Made by a program: the position numbers and the translations under genes
The notes under the pieces: model-generated
The model's input: only the letters and a program-made list of their open reading frames with translations
Database searches by the model: none
Told to the model about the DNA's origin: nothing
Part shown: piece by piece, positions 49,807 through 61,005 of the stretch
How positions within the stretch are numbered: position 1 is the first letter of the stretch
Layout of the letters: every line of letters starts with the position of its first letter
Assembly: GCA_963788285.1 (NCBI GenBank)
Contig: CAWBGB010000004.1
Span: 224,231 to 288,230 of the forward strand
DNA length: 64,000 nt
From: Alicyclobacillus_A sp963788285
Lineage (GTDB): Bacteria; Bacillota; Bacilli; Alicyclobacillales; Alicyclobacillaceae
Direction of reading: 5' to 3'

Positions 49807-51244
49807 TTAGAAACTCATTCGCTGCACCTGCAAGCCAAGGCTCGGGTCCATGAAGATGTTCGACCATCCCCAACGGTGCTGCCTTGAAAGGCGGGAATCA
49901 TCTTGTTGAACGAGATGGTTACGCCATCGTTGGACGGGACCTTCAACAACACCTGGCTTGGGCGAACACGGAGCGTGGTGCTATCCAAGTACGGTGCGGA
50001 CTTCCACGTGGCGCCGTTGTCCAGGCTGTACTGGATGTCGTTGGTGGTCGTCGCGTAAGCGAACCACGTGCCGTCTGCAGGAAGCGGAACCGTGGTCACC
50101 AGCGAGCTGCCTTGCTGTTGCACCGTAATGCCATTGAAGAAATTGTACGTGTTCATGATGGCCGTCTGAACGTCTGATGTGGACGGAAAGAATGCTCCTC
50201 CGCCCGACGACCTCGCCCCTGCAAACGTCGCGGTGTACTCGTCCTGTGGCGTGTAGCGCACATGACACGTATTTCCCGACTGGGTGTACCCTCTGAGCAA
50301 TGCGGACAGGTTCTTCAGGAACTGCTGCTCGTCTGGGGCCATCAGGTACTGCGTGTGATTCACGTTGTCTTCAAGGCCGATGAACGCCGCCCACTGATCC
50401 AACGTCTGCCCGGGCTGATACTGCCCCTGCTGGATGTTCAGGTAGTTCCAGTAGAATTGTTCGGCGTCGTGAAGCGTCACCACGTCGCCAGCGCCAAAGT
50501 GCGTGCTGGAAAACGCAGAGATCCAATGCTGGTTGACGGCTGTGGTGATGGCCGCTGCGTCCGGATTGGACAATGGAACGTCGTCGTACGCGCTTTGTGT
50601 CGGCGCGGTTTTCGACACATTCAACATTGTGATCAGATCTTTCACGAGCGTCTCCTTGGAAACGGCGCCTGGGATGGAGCTCGCCTGGGGATTGGTGTCC
50701 TGCGGGCCCTGTGGAGCCGGTGGCGTATCTGTCGAATTCTGCGTCATCCCCCAGTGCGTGCCGTCCCACGAAGGCGTAATGCCCATGCGCTCAAAGACGC
50801 CCATGGCGTACCAGATGGGCAGGTACATGGTGGGAATACCCGAAGCCGGGTCTCTGTAGGCGATGCCGTTGATCTTCTTGACCAACTTGTTGTTGATGTA
50901 GATGGAGATATCGCCGGTCCCCACGTTCAGATTCGAGTAGTCCACGGTTGTGGTGGAAGGAATGGTCAACTTCCACTGCTTCTTCGTACCGTCCCACGAA
51001 CTCGTGATGTGGATGCTGTCCAGCGCGTGCATGACGTAGTAGATTGGCAAATACGTCGTATTGTTGTAGGCAAAGCCCTTCGGCTGAGACACCACCTTGC
51101 CGTTCAACGAGACCGTTTTCGTGGTCATGGTGGGATGGAACTTGGAGGTCGTTTTGCTGCGTACCCCGTCGGTGAAAACGCCGTGAAAGTAGTCAATGCA
51201 GCCGGAACGACCAGGGATAGGCGGAGTGCATTTCGGATGTTCAT
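49807..51244 (-). pseudogene. Exported protein with copper-amine-oxidase-N-type domains, two frameshifts
   Basis: From the ATG at 51244 (AAAGGAGACGGAC upstream) a signal peptide is read (NIRNALRLSLVVPAALTTF, ending GYAA). At an A run (51152-51155) one A too few shifts the frame; adding it gives GYAAKTTSKFHPT and the long main frame. That frame holds two repeats like the Cu-amine-oxidase N-terminal domain (VSLNGKVVSQPKGFAYNNTTYLPI..., ISIYINNKLVKKINGIAYRDPASGIPTMYLPI...), a Pro/Gln linker and a C-terminal region of unknown type. Near 49870 a G run one base short breaks the end; restoring it gives GWSNIFMDPSLGLQVQRMSF and a stop at 49809-49807. Both faults are single-base losses in homopolymers, so sequencing error is a real possibility. 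Confidence 0.75.
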
Positions 51245-51315
51245 GTCCGTCTCCTTTGTTGAAGTCGTTCACTGGCGATGAAGGCGTTGCACGCCCCCGT
51301 CGCCGTTGGAATTTG

Positions 51316-51537
51316 TTATGGATGCGAAATCATGTTGTACGTGTTGTCGTACAACAGGCGCGTGTTTAGGTCATACGAGTTGGCTGCTGTGACCAACAAT
51401 TTCGATCCCGCGTAGTACGCATGCGACACATTCCCCGCAAAGCCGTCCTTTGCCAGTTGATTGATGCTCTGGGCGTAGAGCGCCTGGACCTGTGGGTCTG
51501 ATCGACGTGACTTCCAGCTCGAGGCCCATTCCGTGCG
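51316..51537 (-). pseudogene. C-terminal fragment of an unknown protein cut by transposon debris
   Basis: The minus strand reads RTEWASSWKSRRSDPQVQAL, then YAQSINQLAKDGFAGNVSHA, YYAGSKLLVTAANSYDLNTR and LLYDNTYNMISHP, stopping at 51318-51316. The 5' part is missing: at about 51540 the ISL3-like transposase end begins. It lies just upstream of the exported-protein gene and was probably co-transcribed with it. Family not recognised. Confidence 0.6.
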
Positions 51538-51544
51538 CGATTGT

Positions 51545-52065
51545 TTACTCTTGACGCTTAACTGTCTTTAGCCGATTGACCTGCCCCTCGAATTGCCCGT
51601 TGCTCCATGGTTCCGCAATTCCAGCAGCCACCGCCTCATAGTCCCTTTGTATCCTTGTGCAAAGGTTCGAAGCTCGCGAACCCCGCACGTCATTGCCTCG
51701 CTGAGCCAGTCATCGAGTCCACTGCGGTCATGTTTCTCCATGAGCTTCCGAAAGGAATCAGAAAGGTTGTGAATGGTCTCAGCCTCTTCAGGCTTCTCGA
51801 GCAACAGCTTTAGATAAGGCTTGTCCTCTTCATCGACCTTGTCATCCGATCGAGTCAAAAGCCTCGCAGCAGACCTTGGACTGATACGATGTCGCCGAAT
51901 CACGGACTCTTGTCCACTGCGCTTTGACCGACGAAGGTCAGCTAGGTATTGACCCAAGGTGGAGCGGGAGCCCCGATAACCTTGCTCTTGAATTTTGCGA
52001 AATATAACTGGACCTGAGTACGGAGAGCAGGCTTTGCTCTCCTCAGAGCACAGGTTCTTTACCAC
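51545..52065 (-). pseudogene. ISL3-family transposase, C-terminal part
   Basis: Minus-strand frame: IFRKIQEQGYRGSRSTLGQYLADLRR, a linker with RRHRISPRSAARLLTRS, DKPYLKLLLEKPEEAETIHNL, then FRKLMEKHDRSGLDDWLSEA and GVRELRTFAQGYKGTMRRW. A one-base shift then gives AEPWSNGQFEGQVNRLKTVKRQE and a stop at 51547-51545. The WSNGQxEGxxNRLKxxKR ending is the hallmark of ISL3 transposases. The N-terminal zinc and helix-turn-helix parts are missing upstream. Confidence 0.8.
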
Positions 52066-52632
52066 GGAACTTTGTCGATTTCAACACGTGAAGCTAGGTG
52101 GCATTCACCAAAAGTGCGAAAGAACCAAATTCTCAAACCACGTTAACACTCGAAACAATCTAACCGTGGGATTCGCCACGGGAAAAACTACAAGAACGCC
52201 TCGGCCTGGACAGGAGCATTTAAATCATCTACCACGACACCATAGACGAGTTCTGTGATCTACGAATTATTGAATTATTTTTCCATTCGGCACGCAGTAC
52301 AATATGGCTACAATATGATTCCTTCGATTTCGAAGGTCACACAAAGGATCCTTAGCGACATTGCTTGTGAGCTCCTCAAGTGTGACCTTTTTGGTTCTCT
52401 AGCGGCCACTTTAAGGAGGAATGTTGTTAGGTTCGAAGGCATTGTTGGTTGAAGCCAGATTATTAGTGCCTTCACGGGCATGTTGGGCGTAATCATCACA
52501 GTTATCGCTTTTTACAGATAACGGAGGTGTCTGCTCGCTCAACGCAGAGCGTCACCTCGTCGGAATTCTCGCTTTTGCCGCATGCCGACATTTAGACATC
52601 GCTCCGCACCTCCGCTAGTCGCAAATCGACTT
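52066..52632. other. Gap without recognisable genes
   Basis: About 570 bases. Six-frame reading shows only short, low-quality frames; one plus-strand stretch near 52460-52520 reads as a hydrophobic segment (ISAFTGMLGVIITVIAFYR) ending in TAA, possibly the last part of a lost membrane protein. Confidence 0.4.
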
Positions 52633-54061
52633 CTAAGTCCTGAACAACGCGAGACTAAGTAATCTGCCATATTCTTTCTTTTTATTGTCCTTGTGGTTGG
52701 TGTATTTTCGGCTTTTATGGCAGGTAATGTCCTCATTTTCCCCCTGCATCGTCCGAAGCCGCAACATTAACCCTATCATGGCACCTAGAAACATGCTTGC
52801 GCCCCGAACCCACGAAACATCAACCTGCCAATGTACTAACTGTGCATCATACCCGCAAACATTGCGACATATAACATGCGCAGAGTGCTACTTGACGGTG
52901 ATCTAAGGGACATAAGACCCGTCCAGAGTAGATATGCCACGATGATGGTAAACAGCGTCATTCCAACAAGACCTAAGTTGTGCCAGTTCAATAGGAAGAT
53001 GTTATTCGGGTCTGTTTGTTGGAATGATATTTGAGGTATGGCAATAAAGTATGTTCCTAGCCCATGGCCGAAGAATGGCTTTTGATGAATCTTGTACATC
53101 ACATCATTCCACTGAATGACACGAGATAGGCGGACGAACCTACATTCATATTGGATAGTTCTTCGACATACTTTGGATTATTGGAAATGTACCAGTTAAC
53201 TACGAATCCAAGAGCGGCAACCATCGCCATGCTTCCAAATACAAACCGAGGTCTTTTCAACACACCAGAAAACAGTAAAACTACAACAACACCAACCACC
53301 GTGCCAAGCATCGCGCCGCGTGACAGGCTCAAGATCAAGGCAAAGAGATTTATGAGTAAGCTAATGTAATAACGTTTGGCTGACTCATTTTTGTTCCAAG
53401 CGAGTAACATCAAGGCGAGGGTGACAGGCAAAGCATCGCCCACGATTTGCCCCAGTGCGTTTTTCTGCAATCCGAGAACAAACAGCGGCCCTGAAAAGTG
53501 GTGTAATCCTCCGCCCAGTACAATGGCCAGTAAACCTATCGCTGAAGCGAATAGAACATACATATTTGCCGCTCGTTTAATTCCAGCTAGAGAATCTATG
53601 TTGTAGAACACCATGATCGCTATTACCAAATATTCAACATAATGTAACAACGGAAGGAAGCCGAGGCTAGGCTGCTCTGACCATGTGAATGACAAGAGAC
53701 AATAGACCAGGTACATTCCCACGAATAGAAAGTATGTGCGCGGGACACGGATCTTTCTGCCGAAAATAAGCCACAAGAACATTATATCGCACACGACATC
53801 TGAGATGCACACATTGATTCCTTTGGACCAAATAGATTGTGGAAATACACTGAGTCCTAACAGAAGCGAACAACAATTAGAGAAAGTCGCCCATCGCCGA
53901 ACCCATAGTAACCACACGACGAACGCCATGAACCCAACGCCTAATGCCATGGCAATCCACACGGATGCGTACATTCCAGACAATGTGACCGCAGTCCCTA
54001 CGAGTAGCCCCACGACACCTGTGCACAATATTCCTCGTGACCGTGGCAATAACAATTGCAT
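52633..54061 (-). pseudogene. O-antigen ligase/polymerase-like (Wzy) gene with frameshifts
   Basis: From the ATG at 54061 (ACAGGGGTATTCAG upstream) a membrane protein of 10-12 spans is read, with WSEQPSLGFLPLLHYVEYL, a glycine/His-rich loop (GGGLHHFSGPLFVLGLQKNALGQIV) and SLSRGAMLGTVVG, the O-antigen ligase/polymerase pattern. Near 53130 the frame must shift to give RLSRVIQWNDVMYKIHQKPFFGHGLGTY; near 52848 a second shift leads to LVHWQVDVSWVRGASMFLGAMIGL and a stop at 52635-52633. Its role would have been joining or polymerising lipid-linked glycans outside the membrane. Confidence 0.8.
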
Positions 54062-54153
54062 CTGAATACCCCTGTCCCCGTTATTTTGATATGAAACCAT
54101 TCTTTATCAAAGATACGATATCCCTCATCAAACAGAGAATGCCGATGCAGAAA

Positions 54154-54500
54154 TCACCGCCGCCATCGCCTGATGTCCCGGTTGATTGGGGTGGATTCCC
54201 AAGTTATCATTCGTCCAGACCATTTCTGAGTTCCAAAAACTGGAGTTCCGTTCGCAAGTGATGCCAATACGGCAGAGGCTACGTCAGAGTATCCATCCAG
54301 ATTGACTGGTGCAGAGATCATGCTGCCACCTTGCGGAGTCACAGCGTTCCCTTTAATCCACGTCTTCAAATCCTGCAATGTGTTATATCCACCAGATTCG
54401 AGAGGTGTAAGGTTAACATTGCATGCCGTTTGGTTTGTGACAGTCGTCCAACTATCGGTCGAGTTTGTTCGGATGCCCATAGCAATAACTTTACTTGTGA
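54154..54500 (-). pseudogene. Fragment of an unknown, probably exported protein
   Basis: An open minus-strand frame of some 115 codons (SKVIAMGIRTNSTDSWTTV, TACNVNLTPLESGGYNTLQD, AVTPQGGSMISAPVNLDGYS) without start signals. Composition (Asn, Thr, Ser, Gly) suggests a secreted protein. It abuts a coiled-coil fragment in another frame. Not recognised. Confidence 0.35.
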
Positions 54501-54790
54501 CGCCCAAACGGCCCACGACCGTTTCTCCTGCGCCTTCACGTCCTCCTGCGCACGCTCCAACATCATTTTCATGGTCTGCATCAACGCTTGATTGCGCTGT
54601 TCCAAACGCTCTTCTAACGCTTTCTGCCGTCCATTCGGTTCATTTCCCAGCTGTGTATTTTCCTCACGTGCGACCGCGACCTCGTCTTGCAGCTGCTCCA
54701 ACATGTCGGTCACATTGGCCATCGCTGCGTACATCTACGAACGCATGTGCTTCATGACCTCTAGATCAGGTCACGGTAGGTCACTTTGCG
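54500..54790 (-). pseudogene. Fragment of a coiled-coil (MerR/RacA-like) protein
   Basis: The minus strand reads LEVMKHMRS, stop, MYAAMANVTDMLEQLQDEV, then heptads (ALEERLEQRNQALMQTMKMM, ERAQEDVKAQEKRSW). This is the C-terminal coiled coil found in MerR-like or prophage anti-repressor proteins of Bacilli. An in-frame TAG interrupts it, and no helix-turn-helix remains upstream. Confidence 0.45.
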
Positions 54791-55398
54791 CTAAAGCCTC
54801 AACACGCTCCGCGTTCCATCCAGCCGTATACGAATCACGAATTCGAACACTCGTACTGTATCCTTAGACACGTGCCTTGGACATCCACAAGCCGCCGCTA
54901 ATGCGTTGCATGGTTGTCACTTCAAGACTAAGCGGCATCATCGGAGTAGGCCACAGCTCTATGCCTGACCGCCACTACATCACATTCGTTGCCCTGGCGC
55001 TCACATCTGGACCGAGCCGGTTGCGAAAGGGTGTCATCGCGAGACGACAATCGGTGACTCTTTCTGAAAGCTGGCTCTGATAAGTATTGCAGATCCCGAA
55101 TTCAACATCCAGCCAAACGGTAGGGAGAACCCATCTGACAAACAGATTTGTCGTTCAGTCGGTCGCTGTACAGGTCGATCCCTCACGTGCAAGGGTTGTG
55201 ACGGGATTCGCGCGAAGTCCTTGCACATGAATTCGCGACGAAAGACCAAGAATCTAAATCTTTAGTTGCAACCGTTCAGCAGACCCTACGTATCAGTGAT
55301 TAGTCGTATTATAGACTAACCCTACGGCCTATATCTTGCTTACAAGTGGATATGATACATGCCGCAACGCTTGTCTCTCCCTGAGATAACGTGCCAAG
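54791..55398. other. Gap without recognisable genes
   Basis: About 600 bases of mixed composition, with no frame that resembles a protein, no hairpin-T-run and no tRNA-like fold that I could see. Confidence 0.4.
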
Positions 55399-55942
55399 TC
55401 AAATTTTTTTAATTAGTCTTGCTGGTATGCCAGCGTAAACGGAGTCGGACTCCAGGTTTGAGGTCACAACTGAATTTGCACCTATTGCTACATGATCCCC
55501 AATGGTCGACCCAGCAGTAATGACTACGTTTGCTCCCACCCAGACATTTGAACCGATGTTAACTTCTTCATCAACATATCCTTGTTTTTGGATAGGGACG
55601 TGATTTTCGGTAAACCTATGATTATGATCATAGATACTTACATTTGGTCCAAATATCACATTGTCTCCAATTTTAATTTTCTTATGGGCAACAATTCGAC
55701 AATATGAATTGAAAAATACTTCGTCCCCAATCTCAATTTCCCCACTGGTACAGGACAAAGTACAGTATTCCCTGAAGTATACCCCACGTCCTAGGCGAAC
55801 TGTTGCATTTTCTTATGTTAACGTGGGAGCCTTTTCCGAAAAAACATCTGAAACCATCTACCGAGATGCGAGATTTATATTTTAATTTGTAGTAGTACTG
55901 CCGTAAAACACCCAATGCGTTCCTGACGCAAGTCCGCGACAT
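55399..55942 (-). pseudogene. Hexapeptide-repeat acyltransferase (WbbJ-like) with one frameshift
   Basis: The left-handed beta-helix repeats are clear: IEIGDEVFFNSYCRIVAHKK, IKIGDNVIFGPNVSIYDHNH (with the catalytic His), then VNIGSNVWVGANVVITAGST, IGDHVAIGANSVVTSNLESD and a PARLIKKI end. The upstream part (RNALGVLRQYYYKLKYKSRISVDG, GKGSHVNIRK) lies in another frame; deleting one A in AGAAAATGC (about 55810) joins it to NATVRLGRGVYFREYCTLSC. It would O-acetylate a glycan sugar. Confidence 0.82.
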
Positions 55943-56148
55943 GATAGCACTCCTGAACACGTATCATTACCAAACCATTCATTCGCTGGTCGATGTCATG
56001 TGAATGTGTAATTAGATAGACTGATTGAGTCGTCAATCCAACCATTGTCCTAAGAACAAACTGCTTCCTTGCTCAATTCCTTGAGGCACCGAGCAGAATT
56101 ACATTTCTAGCGAATCGAGAAAGAAGCACAATACCTAGGCTGAAAAGT

Positions 56149-57540
56149 GAGTTTTACAGTTTTTGTTTGGTGGCATAGCCGCTTACAAGTCTACTGAATT
56201 ACCGATTAAGCAATGTGTTTCAGTCGGCAACTCGCTTTGCTCATTGCTAGTGCTGATGCCAAAAGGACGATGGCATTGAGATAAACATGTGTCGTCACCT
56301 TATGGATTCCAGAGACATGAACGTCGTTCGCAGTTAAGTTTTCCTTTAAGTCTGAGTTGCATCGCTCAACGGCGGTTCGTTCATTGTACAGTTTCGTCCA
56401 GCCGCGCGTATTGCGGTGGGGATCTGAAAAACGGCGAGAACGTCATCCGTAATGTTCTGCTTCACAACCATTCCGTAATTTGAGCCAGAGCATGCTGCTG
56501 CACCTAATGGGCAGTCGACCTTGCCTAAGACATGGGGCCAGACGGGACTTCAGCTGGTCACCGTCGGCTCCCCAGTAGCACCATGTCATAACCCATGGGA
56601 GCAACGGGGCGTACCATTCGAAAACATCCCAGCGGGAGGTTCCTCTGACCTCGTCGGTTCAACGCGATGATTGCCGTGCACCGTAACTGCGTGCTGTTTC
56701 ATAGTTCTTCACCTGGTCGTATCCAGCCTCCATCATGACGAATTTAAACTTCCAACCCAGGTTTTCAGCAACGTCCTCATCAATGGAATCGCCATCTCAC
56801 CGTCGTATACATGCGCCGGTGTGACTTCCAGGGATACAGGGCAATTCACTGATGTGTGTCCACTGCAAGGTGTATCTTGTAGCCAAACGACGAGAGTTTT
56901 GTTGCCAAACGTGTCGTAGCTTGGCACCCCGAGTTAGCGTTTCCTGTTTCCTGACTGCACAACCTGGGTTGCTTCTTTTCGTAGGCAGAGATTGCTGTGC
57001 TGTCGATGGCAAGGTGAGTCCCGTCAATAACACTGGCTTCTCGACATTGGCTGACCAGGTCAATGAACAGGGCTTGGCGAGTCCTTTTTCCGTTAACGCA
57101 GAGAAAAGTCGGCTCAGCGTAGAAATCGACGGTGCCGGTTCATCTAAGCGGAACCCGCACTGGTACCTGAATCGAATGTCCTTAACCAAGCGTTCATGCA
57201 ACCTCGTGAAGGTAGAGATCCCTTCGAGTGGTGCAGCGAGTAATGCTCTTAAAATTGCCTCCCGGTTGATGGGCTTTGCACCCTGGGGTGACGAACTTCT
57301 TAACTTCGCGGCGTACGGCTGAAGGTCTAGAGCGGAAAAGAACAGTTCCAACCGCTCACTCGATTCAATTTCTAGCCACGACTCAAAGGAAAACAGAGAC
57401 TTTTGGAGAAGATACAAGTGGACTTCCCTCCTTGAGAGTTTCTTGTTTCGTCGCTTGAAATCTTCTCGAATTTGGGGTGAAGTCCTTTTTTATGCTCTGT
57501 TATCCCTTGCCCTACAAGGGCTCAGAAATCTGCAAAACGC
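56149..57540 (-). mobile_element. Degenerate IS element (DUF772-type DDE transposase)
   Basis: A 1.4-kb element. Imperfect terminal inverted repeats GAGTTTTACAGTTTTTG (left) and GCGTTTTGCAGATTTCTG (right, inward), about 14 of 19 matching. The minus-strand transposase begins MYLLQKSLFSFESWLEIE, has the DUF772-like N-terminal domain (REAILRALLAAPLEGISTFTRL, GFRLDEPAPSISTLSRLF), then, across frameshifts and stops, a catalytic part reading VIDGTHLAIDSTAISAYEKK, GYKIHLAVDTHQ, AIIALNRRG, MGYDMV, ERTAVERCNSRLKEN-like and YLNAIVLLASALA. It is clearly inactive. Confidence 0.75.
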
Positions 57541-58289
57541 TCATTATATATAATTGCATTAACTAGCCTCTAGAAGTGAAATAATAATAAGGCTATACAT
57601 AACAAGTCCAATGACTCCGAGGTCTCGGGACGTATCTGCTCAATTTTTGTACCAGGATCCGTCCGAAATCTGCGAAGTAGGCATCCCAGTAAGGCTTTAG
57701 ACATTGCAGACACCGAGCAGTTTTCTTCAGTACAATCTTCGACTGATACATGATGAGCGAAATTCGCGGCGTTTGCTGACTTTTTCCATGGATCTTCTTT
57801 GAAACTAACTGTTCGATCGACTTAAAAAGCAGATCAGTCAGCGCTCAGGTTTGACGACTACCACTTGCTCCATGTGAGTCTTGCCCGTAGACCGGGCGTG
57901 CGCAAGAACTGCTTTGTCGCGAGTCACTTGTTGATCCTAAAGAACAGCTGCGGGATAGTACTCTCTAACGCCCACTACTTGGTTTCCCGAAACACCTCCC
58001 CATCGATACTGCGACTAACACATGGAAATCATAGAGGGGTCGACAAAATGAATCGATTAAGATGCTTTATCGCCCTGCTTATAGCCACTTTGACGGTTCA
58101 AAACCTATGACAATCCGACGACTTGAGTGACAAAGTTAAAACGTTAATCCCGTTCCATTGATCCCCTTTAACTACTGTAATAGAATACAGTAGCACTTGT
58201 AATTCGGCACAATCGTTCCCCAACTCCCCAACGCGCTCTCAGATTCAAGTCAGTCATCTTTGATTCAAAAGAATCTTCTTGCCAGTTCT
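57541..58289 (-). pseudogene. Region with remnant of an IS4-type transposase C-terminus
   Basis: The minus strand around 57850-57620 reads LFKSIEQLVSKKIHGKSQQT, then SRPISLIMYQSKIVLKKT and YWDAYFADFGRILVQK, which resembles the LFFKWIKQHLxVKKxHGKSxxAVxxQI end of IS4-family transposases, heavily mutated. The remainder of the stretch, to 58289, shows nothing else. Confidence 0.4.
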
Positions 58290-59268
58290 GTGTATGGAAT
58301 AGCTATCTTACGCCATGACATCAATTGGACAACGGTTACGCGAGCTTTCTGTCCCATGGATGTACGTAACGGTTTTCGTCCGATAACAAGATCTCAGAGT
58401 CTGCTCCAGTTCATGTTGTAGATTATCGAAGTTTGTAACGAAACCAGTAACACCACTATTAATATACGATTTAATACCACACCTATCGGTGGTAATTACA
58501 GGTATTCCGCAGCTCATTGCCTCTGCGACAACAAGTCCAAACGCATCTTCCTGAGTGGGTAGGCAGAACACATCTGACATTTGATAGATCTGACGAACAT
58601 CTTGACCGGTGCCGAATAGTGAACACAGTCAGCAATCCTGTACATCTCCACAAAACTCTCTAGTGCGGGAGATAGATTTCTACCAGCTACAACCAACTTT
58701 ACTTGCGAAAAATCATCCTTCAAGTTAGAAATAGCTTTGCAGAAGGCTATCAAGCCCCTTCCTTTTCCATTCATTAGCAACAAACGAAATAATAAGGTCA
58801 TCTGAATGAAACCCATGAGTTTCTCTCAGCTTTATTTTGTCATCTATTTTGCAAAAAACATCTGTGTCCACACCATTTGGAATTACAGTGATATTTTTCC
58901 AGTGAACTCCCAAGGTTCGCGCTACTTCATCTCGAGTAAAACCACTTACCGCAGCGATAGCTTTGGTAAATTTCGCTTTAGTGTTTAATCTCTCAACAAA
59001 TAAGAATCAACCAATCGAGCGGGCTCAAATATCCTCGTAAAATCGATTTTTTCCTTCGCTTTATGTTCACCCATTCGTGACTGACAACTGTGAAACACTG
59101 TAATATCTGACAAAATGTTTGTGCAACGCCGTGATTAAAAATTACACCTAACTTTTTCCTTTTTATCATCATTAGAATAGTTGAAGTTATTATAAATGCC
59201 GGTTGCGCTGCAAGAACGAGAAGATATCGAGGTGCCTTCCTCAGAAACCGGGAGGGGGACGCCACCAC
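58290..59268 (-). pseudogene. Glycosyltransferase family 4 gene, broken into frames
   Basis: Minus-strand pieces in order: VVSHEWVNIKRRKKS (58993-59268 frame), then WKNITVIPNGVDTDVF, SDDLIISFVANEWKRKGLD, KAISNLKDDFSQVKLVVAGRNLSP, and MSDVFCLPTQEDAFGLVVAEAMSCGIPVITTD (written here as separate parts of the E-x7-E motif region), followed by GVTGFV. This is a GT-B family-4 enzyme with the NGVD and EDAFGLVVAEAM signatures. At least three frameshifts and one gap. Confidence 0.75.
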
Positions 59269-59792
59269 ACGCGCACTAACCTAACCTTTGAAATTGTACT
59301 AGCTCTTCTGAAAAATTGTCGGATACAATGTTATTCTATCAATTTCATCCATGAGATCTTACTTTGGACAATTGTATGTAGACTGCTCCTTTGGATTCCC
59401 CCGCCCTCTCCCATTCCACGACAAACAAATGTAATGTCCATATCCGTGAATCTCCTTCTTACAAGAATACCTCATTGTGTTTGTTATTATTTACATATAG
59501 ATCGCCATGAGATAAAAATTGATATTAAACGTGACTTCTATTAACATAAATTCACTAAAAACAGTCCCTAAACTATATAGATCATGGCATCGTATCAACA
59601 TATGAATGACCACTTGCATTTACTGTGCCAAGGGATGTCCGACGTTGAATTAACCTTTCAAACTTGACGGCTTGTTATTTTCAGCGATGATAAGTCACAC
59701 TGAGGCATATAGAGCGAGGGTGTTACGAATTGCCTCTGATTACAATTCCACATTATTTTCTTGGCGTGAACATCTTCTATAGTTATTTAATA
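59269..59792. other. Gap without recognisable genes
   Basis: AT-rich, about 520 bases. No convincing frame, terminator or RNA gene seen. Confidence 0.4.
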
Positions 59793-60795
59793 TCACGCAA
59801 CTCTCAACTTGGTTCTAACCCTATCAATAATCGCCATATATAAACCTAAAAGCGATCGTCTTGGTATTCCGAAGTATCTACCAAGATAACTCGCATTCGC
59901 CGGCACGTGCCAAAAATCTGAGTCCTGATTTATAACGTGATTAAATAACCGCCTAAGACCGTACTTTTTCTCACCCGGTAAGTGCCAAACAGTCAATTCA
60001 ACATCCTCGGCGCGACACGTTGTTGTTTTTGTGTAATCCGGTCCATATTCTCTTAATGTATGGATTAGCTGTGCCTGGAGCATAGCCAAGATGGTCATAT
60101 ATGTAGGACAACATATGTGCCTCTTCGTTAAATTTTGGTAAATTATTTCTAAAGCGGTCCATGGTTATCTCCCACACAGAGTCAACTTCATTACAGATTA
60201 CCCGAATTTGAGCTCCTGTCGCTCCAAAGAACTCGCCTCCGAAGTAACGAGGAATATCGCTAATGGAGCGTGCCCCCATTTCTTCAAATATGGTTTTCAT
60301 TTGCTTTCGATTCAAACCGTTAATACATTGTTCTGATGGATATTTAATATCCAAGGTGAGAGCCCCGTGCTGCTGAATTGCGTTAGCCATTTGTGTCACA
60401 GGTCCCACCCAAACACAGTCTGAATCCAACACGATGCATGAATCTGAATCACTTACAACCTCGTTTAGGTATTTTAATATGTCGAATATATAAAACTGAT
60501 TCCTCCACGCTCCATAAAAGCCACTTGGAGGCTGATAAGTGAGATCGAGATTTATTACCTTAACATCTAGGTTGGCAAGAAAGGAGCCGAAGTCCACCCC
60601 GTCAACGACTGGCAACACCCTGGTGTTGGTAAACAACAGATGACTCGCATCCGGGTTGTTCCTGACGCTAGTGGCAAAGAAAGGTAGCAACGCATCTCCA
60701 ATATACTTCGTGAAAGCTGTCTGACGATGACATGCCTCCCACTTGGTGATAAAAGCTCTCCTCACCAGGCTTATCAAGATAGAATCCAAGTACAT
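59793..60795 (-). pseudogene. Nucleotide-sugar glycosyltransferase-like gene with one frameshift
   Basis: A GT-A-type protein of about 330 residues. The first frame starts near 60795 (MYLDSILISLVRRAFITKWE) and has FATSVRNNPDASHLLFTNT, NLDVKVINLDLTY, SDSDSCIVLDSDCVWVG (the DSD metal motif) and PRYFGGEFFGATGAQIRVI. Near 60015, after KNNNVS, a shift of one base is needed to continue with AEDVELTVWHLPGEKKYGLRRLF and PRRSLLGLYM to the stop at 59793. Family unnamed; probably a glycan-building transferase. Confidence 0.7.
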
Positions 60796-61005
60796 ATATG
60801 AACGTTATGATTCATCGTAAAACCTCACATCCATCCCGTTTCATTTGAAACATCAAGTATGGTTTGGGCAACTGTACGGTCTAAATCGAATATCCATCGA
60901 CATGAGGCACGTATGACAATCACATTTCTGCCAAGAACTAGTCGTTATCAAGAACCGAAAGTAATGCTATTAGCTGACCAGACCCTGTTACGAGTTTATG
61001 TGACG

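Noticed and set aside
50262..51281. A 339-codon plus-strand frame opposite the exported-protein gene
   Set aside because: Val/Arg/His-rich antisense frame; the minus strand has the signal peptide and repeats.
55081..55260. Possible tRNA or small RNA gene with inverted words (GGGATTCGCGCGAA, TTCGCGACG)
   Set aside because: No cloverleaf could be built: arms do not pair at the right distances and no T-loop GTTCRA is present.
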